DNA from: a virus
Virus record (IMG/VR): IMGVR_UViG_3300020472_000087
Location: 1-34,558 of that record
Reading direction: 5' to 3' (one strand)
DNA length: 34,558 nucleotides
The first letter of the stretch is position 1. The number at the start of each line of letters is the position of its first letter. The notes under the pieces are model-generated. The model worked only from the letters and a program-made list of their open reading frames with translations. It was not told where the DNA came from and did not search any database. A program made the position numbers and the translations under genes. Positions 33,569 through 34,558 of the stretch are shown here, piece after piece.

Positions 33569-34365
33569 CTCATCATAGTTTTTGCTACTTCTAAAGAATT
33601 TTCATCCATTTCTTCTTTTACAGACCACTGATCTTTTAGATGATCCATCTTTTTGAAGTTTATACCTCTTTCTGGATAAAAGACATTCTCATGCACCTTT
33701 GTAATCGGATATTCAAGAAAATCGGATAATTGAAAAGGATCTTCCCAAAACTCTTCCATAATCACTGGCATGAACCTAGCACCCCATACATCTTGCCATC
33801 TTTTACATATACCAACATAATCACAATATAAACTTGCCTGATAGTGTTTTATGTGATCATATTTTGGATTATTCAACTTATCTAAGAAAGTACTGTTTCT
33901 TTTAGATAAAGAGTACATTCTACGAATAGGATCTCTCAATATAACAGTACACTTGACATCAAAGTGTTCTAACAGTTTATCTCTGACTATTTTTAGATGT
34001 TCTTCTGATATAGCAGCATTACTGTTAGAGAAGTCTGCTACAGACTGATAATCACCTTTTATGTGTTCCCAGTTCTTTAGTTGGTACTGAATATACTTTT
34101 CAATCGTATATGGTGGTTCAAAAGCATCAAGTTTCCATTTCCACTCGTTTAAGACAGATGGTTTCTTTATATCGTCTGTATTATAAGAATGTAACTTACT
34201 AATCTTCTCAACATAGATATCCCACTCTTTTTCAGTTGTAATAAGGTAATGTAGTTCTTTTTTATGACCTGCATGGCAATACTTTTGATCTATCGATAAA
34301 GTATAGTAAAAAGGTGTTGTGGCAGCATGATTGATTCCAGCATTGAGTAGTAACTTAGGTTTCAT
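33505..34365 (-). CDS. sulfotransferase-like protein, paralogue C
   Basis: This 286-residue paralogue is on the opposite strand. It shows MKPKLLLNAGINHAATTPFY (loop with His in the Lys position), ADFSNSNAAI, VILRDPIRRMYSL (intact 3'-phosphate site) and VHENVFYPERG. The close match to paralogue A at the N-terminus, the central signature and the C-terminus shows recent common ancestry. Its ATG overlaps the stop of the next paralogue by 11 bases, so they form a minus-strand pair. In known sulfotransferases these motifs bind PAPS and transfer sulfate to hydroxyl groups; the acceptor here is unknown. Confidence 0.75.
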   Translation of the reverse strand: MKPKLLLNAGINHAATTPFYYTLSIDQKYCHAGHKKELHYLITTEKEWDIYVEKISKLHSYNTDDIKKPSVLNEWKWKLDAFEPPYTIEKYIQYQLKNWEHIKGDYQSVADFSNSNAAISEEHLKIVRDKLLEHFDVKCTVILRDPIRRMYSLSKRNSTFLDKLNNPKYDHIKHYQASLYCDYVGICKRWQDVWGARFMPVIMEEFWEDPFQLSDFLEYPITKVHENVFYPERGINFKKMDHLKDQWSVKEEMDENSLEVAKTMMSHIYQEFEEYFGYIPSSWQSW

Positions 34366-34558
34366 GCCAAATACCCCATTTCTCAGGTATATGTCCGAAA
34401 GTATAATTGAATGCTTTATAAATGTGATCCATATGCTCTCTAGCGTACTCCCAAGTCTCTTTATCCAAATCTACCTTGTCTGATTGCCACTGATCACACA
34501 ATCCTTCATACTCAGGTGCTTTAGTACCCATTTCTGGATAATAGCAGTTTTCATGAAC
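34355..34558 (-). CDS. sulfotransferase-like protein, paralogue D (partial, C-terminus)
   Basis: The minus-strand frame is open from the window edge to a TAA at 34355-34357, giving the last 67 residues. It begins VHENCYYPEMG and ends FGHIPEKWGIWHET. This aligns with the C-termini of paralogues A and C (HENVYYPERG, HENVFYPERG and the GYIP motif). The P-loop and catalytic region lie outside the window. Its end overlaps the start of paralogue C by 11 bases. Confidence 0.7.
   Translation of the reverse strand, partial: VHENCYYPEMGTKAPEYEGLCDQWQSDKVDLDKETWEYAREHMDHIYKAFNYTFGHIPEKWGIWHET

Noticed and set aside
1-34558. CRISPR arrays, tRNA genes, insertion sequences or attachment sites
   Set aside because: Reading both strands showed no regularly spaced repeats, cloverleaf-like sequences, transposase motifs or terminal inverted repeats; this was by eye and short tRNA-like fragments could be missed.

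Overview
The window looks like part of the late/structural region of a marine T4-like myovirus, most like the cyanophages of Prochlorococcus and Synechococcus. The evidence is an A+T-rich, tightly packed genome with start/stop overlaps, a baseplate-wedge series in T4 order (gp25, gp6, gp7-like, gp8) whose diagnostic motifs can be read directly, very large repeat-rich baseplate/tail proteins, T4-type late promoter boxes (NNTAAATA), and many small enzyme genes of the auxiliary kind carried by marine phages. The host cannot be proven from this window, and a related marine myovirus of another host is possible.

Layout. (1) 1-2562, accessory genes: the 3' end of an unidentified plus-strand gene, a ferritin-like diiron protein, an unidentified protein, a small SAM methyltransferase, a divergent nucleoside 2-deoxyribosyltransferase-like gene whose ATG overlaps the methyltransferase ATG in a shared CATG, and a small coiled-coil protein. 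(2) 2593-27026, minus strand, virion baseplate/tail block, read from high to low coordinates: gp25, gp6, a 2769-aa protein with a gp7-like N-terminal region and a YHYH-type domain, a 1045-aa repeat protein, gp8, a 2365-aa DUF4815-type protein, two small ORFs, an Ig-like small virion protein, a 131-aa structural protein and a 322-aa fibre-like protein. (3) 27067-28087, a self-contained minus-strand unit: sigma70-type promoter, GT-A glycosyltransferase, 56-aa protein, intrinsic terminator. (4) 28070-31838, minus-strand late genes: a 30-aa ORF, a NodU/TobZ-type carbamoyltransferase, an SGNH-like hydrolase, a 2OG-Fe(II) oxygenase, a 128-aa unknown and a second, paralogous SGNH-like hydrolase. (5) 31827-34558, four sulfotransferase-like paralogues, two on plus and two on minus (the last one partial).

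How the parts may work together. Regions 3-5 gather enzymes that act on glycans or small acyl/carbamoyl/sulfuryl groups (glycosyltransferase, carbamoyltransferase, two esterase-like SGNH proteins, a dioxygenase, four sulfotransferase-like proteins). They sit directly beside the baseplate operon and several carry the same late-promoter box. The simplest reading is a surface-decoration cassette acting on virion or host-envelope glycans; this is inference. The most unusual features are the sulfotransferase family with a degenerate PAPS loop, promoter boxes that share bases with stop codons of preceding genes, and recurring beta-type modules across four consecutive baseplate proteins.
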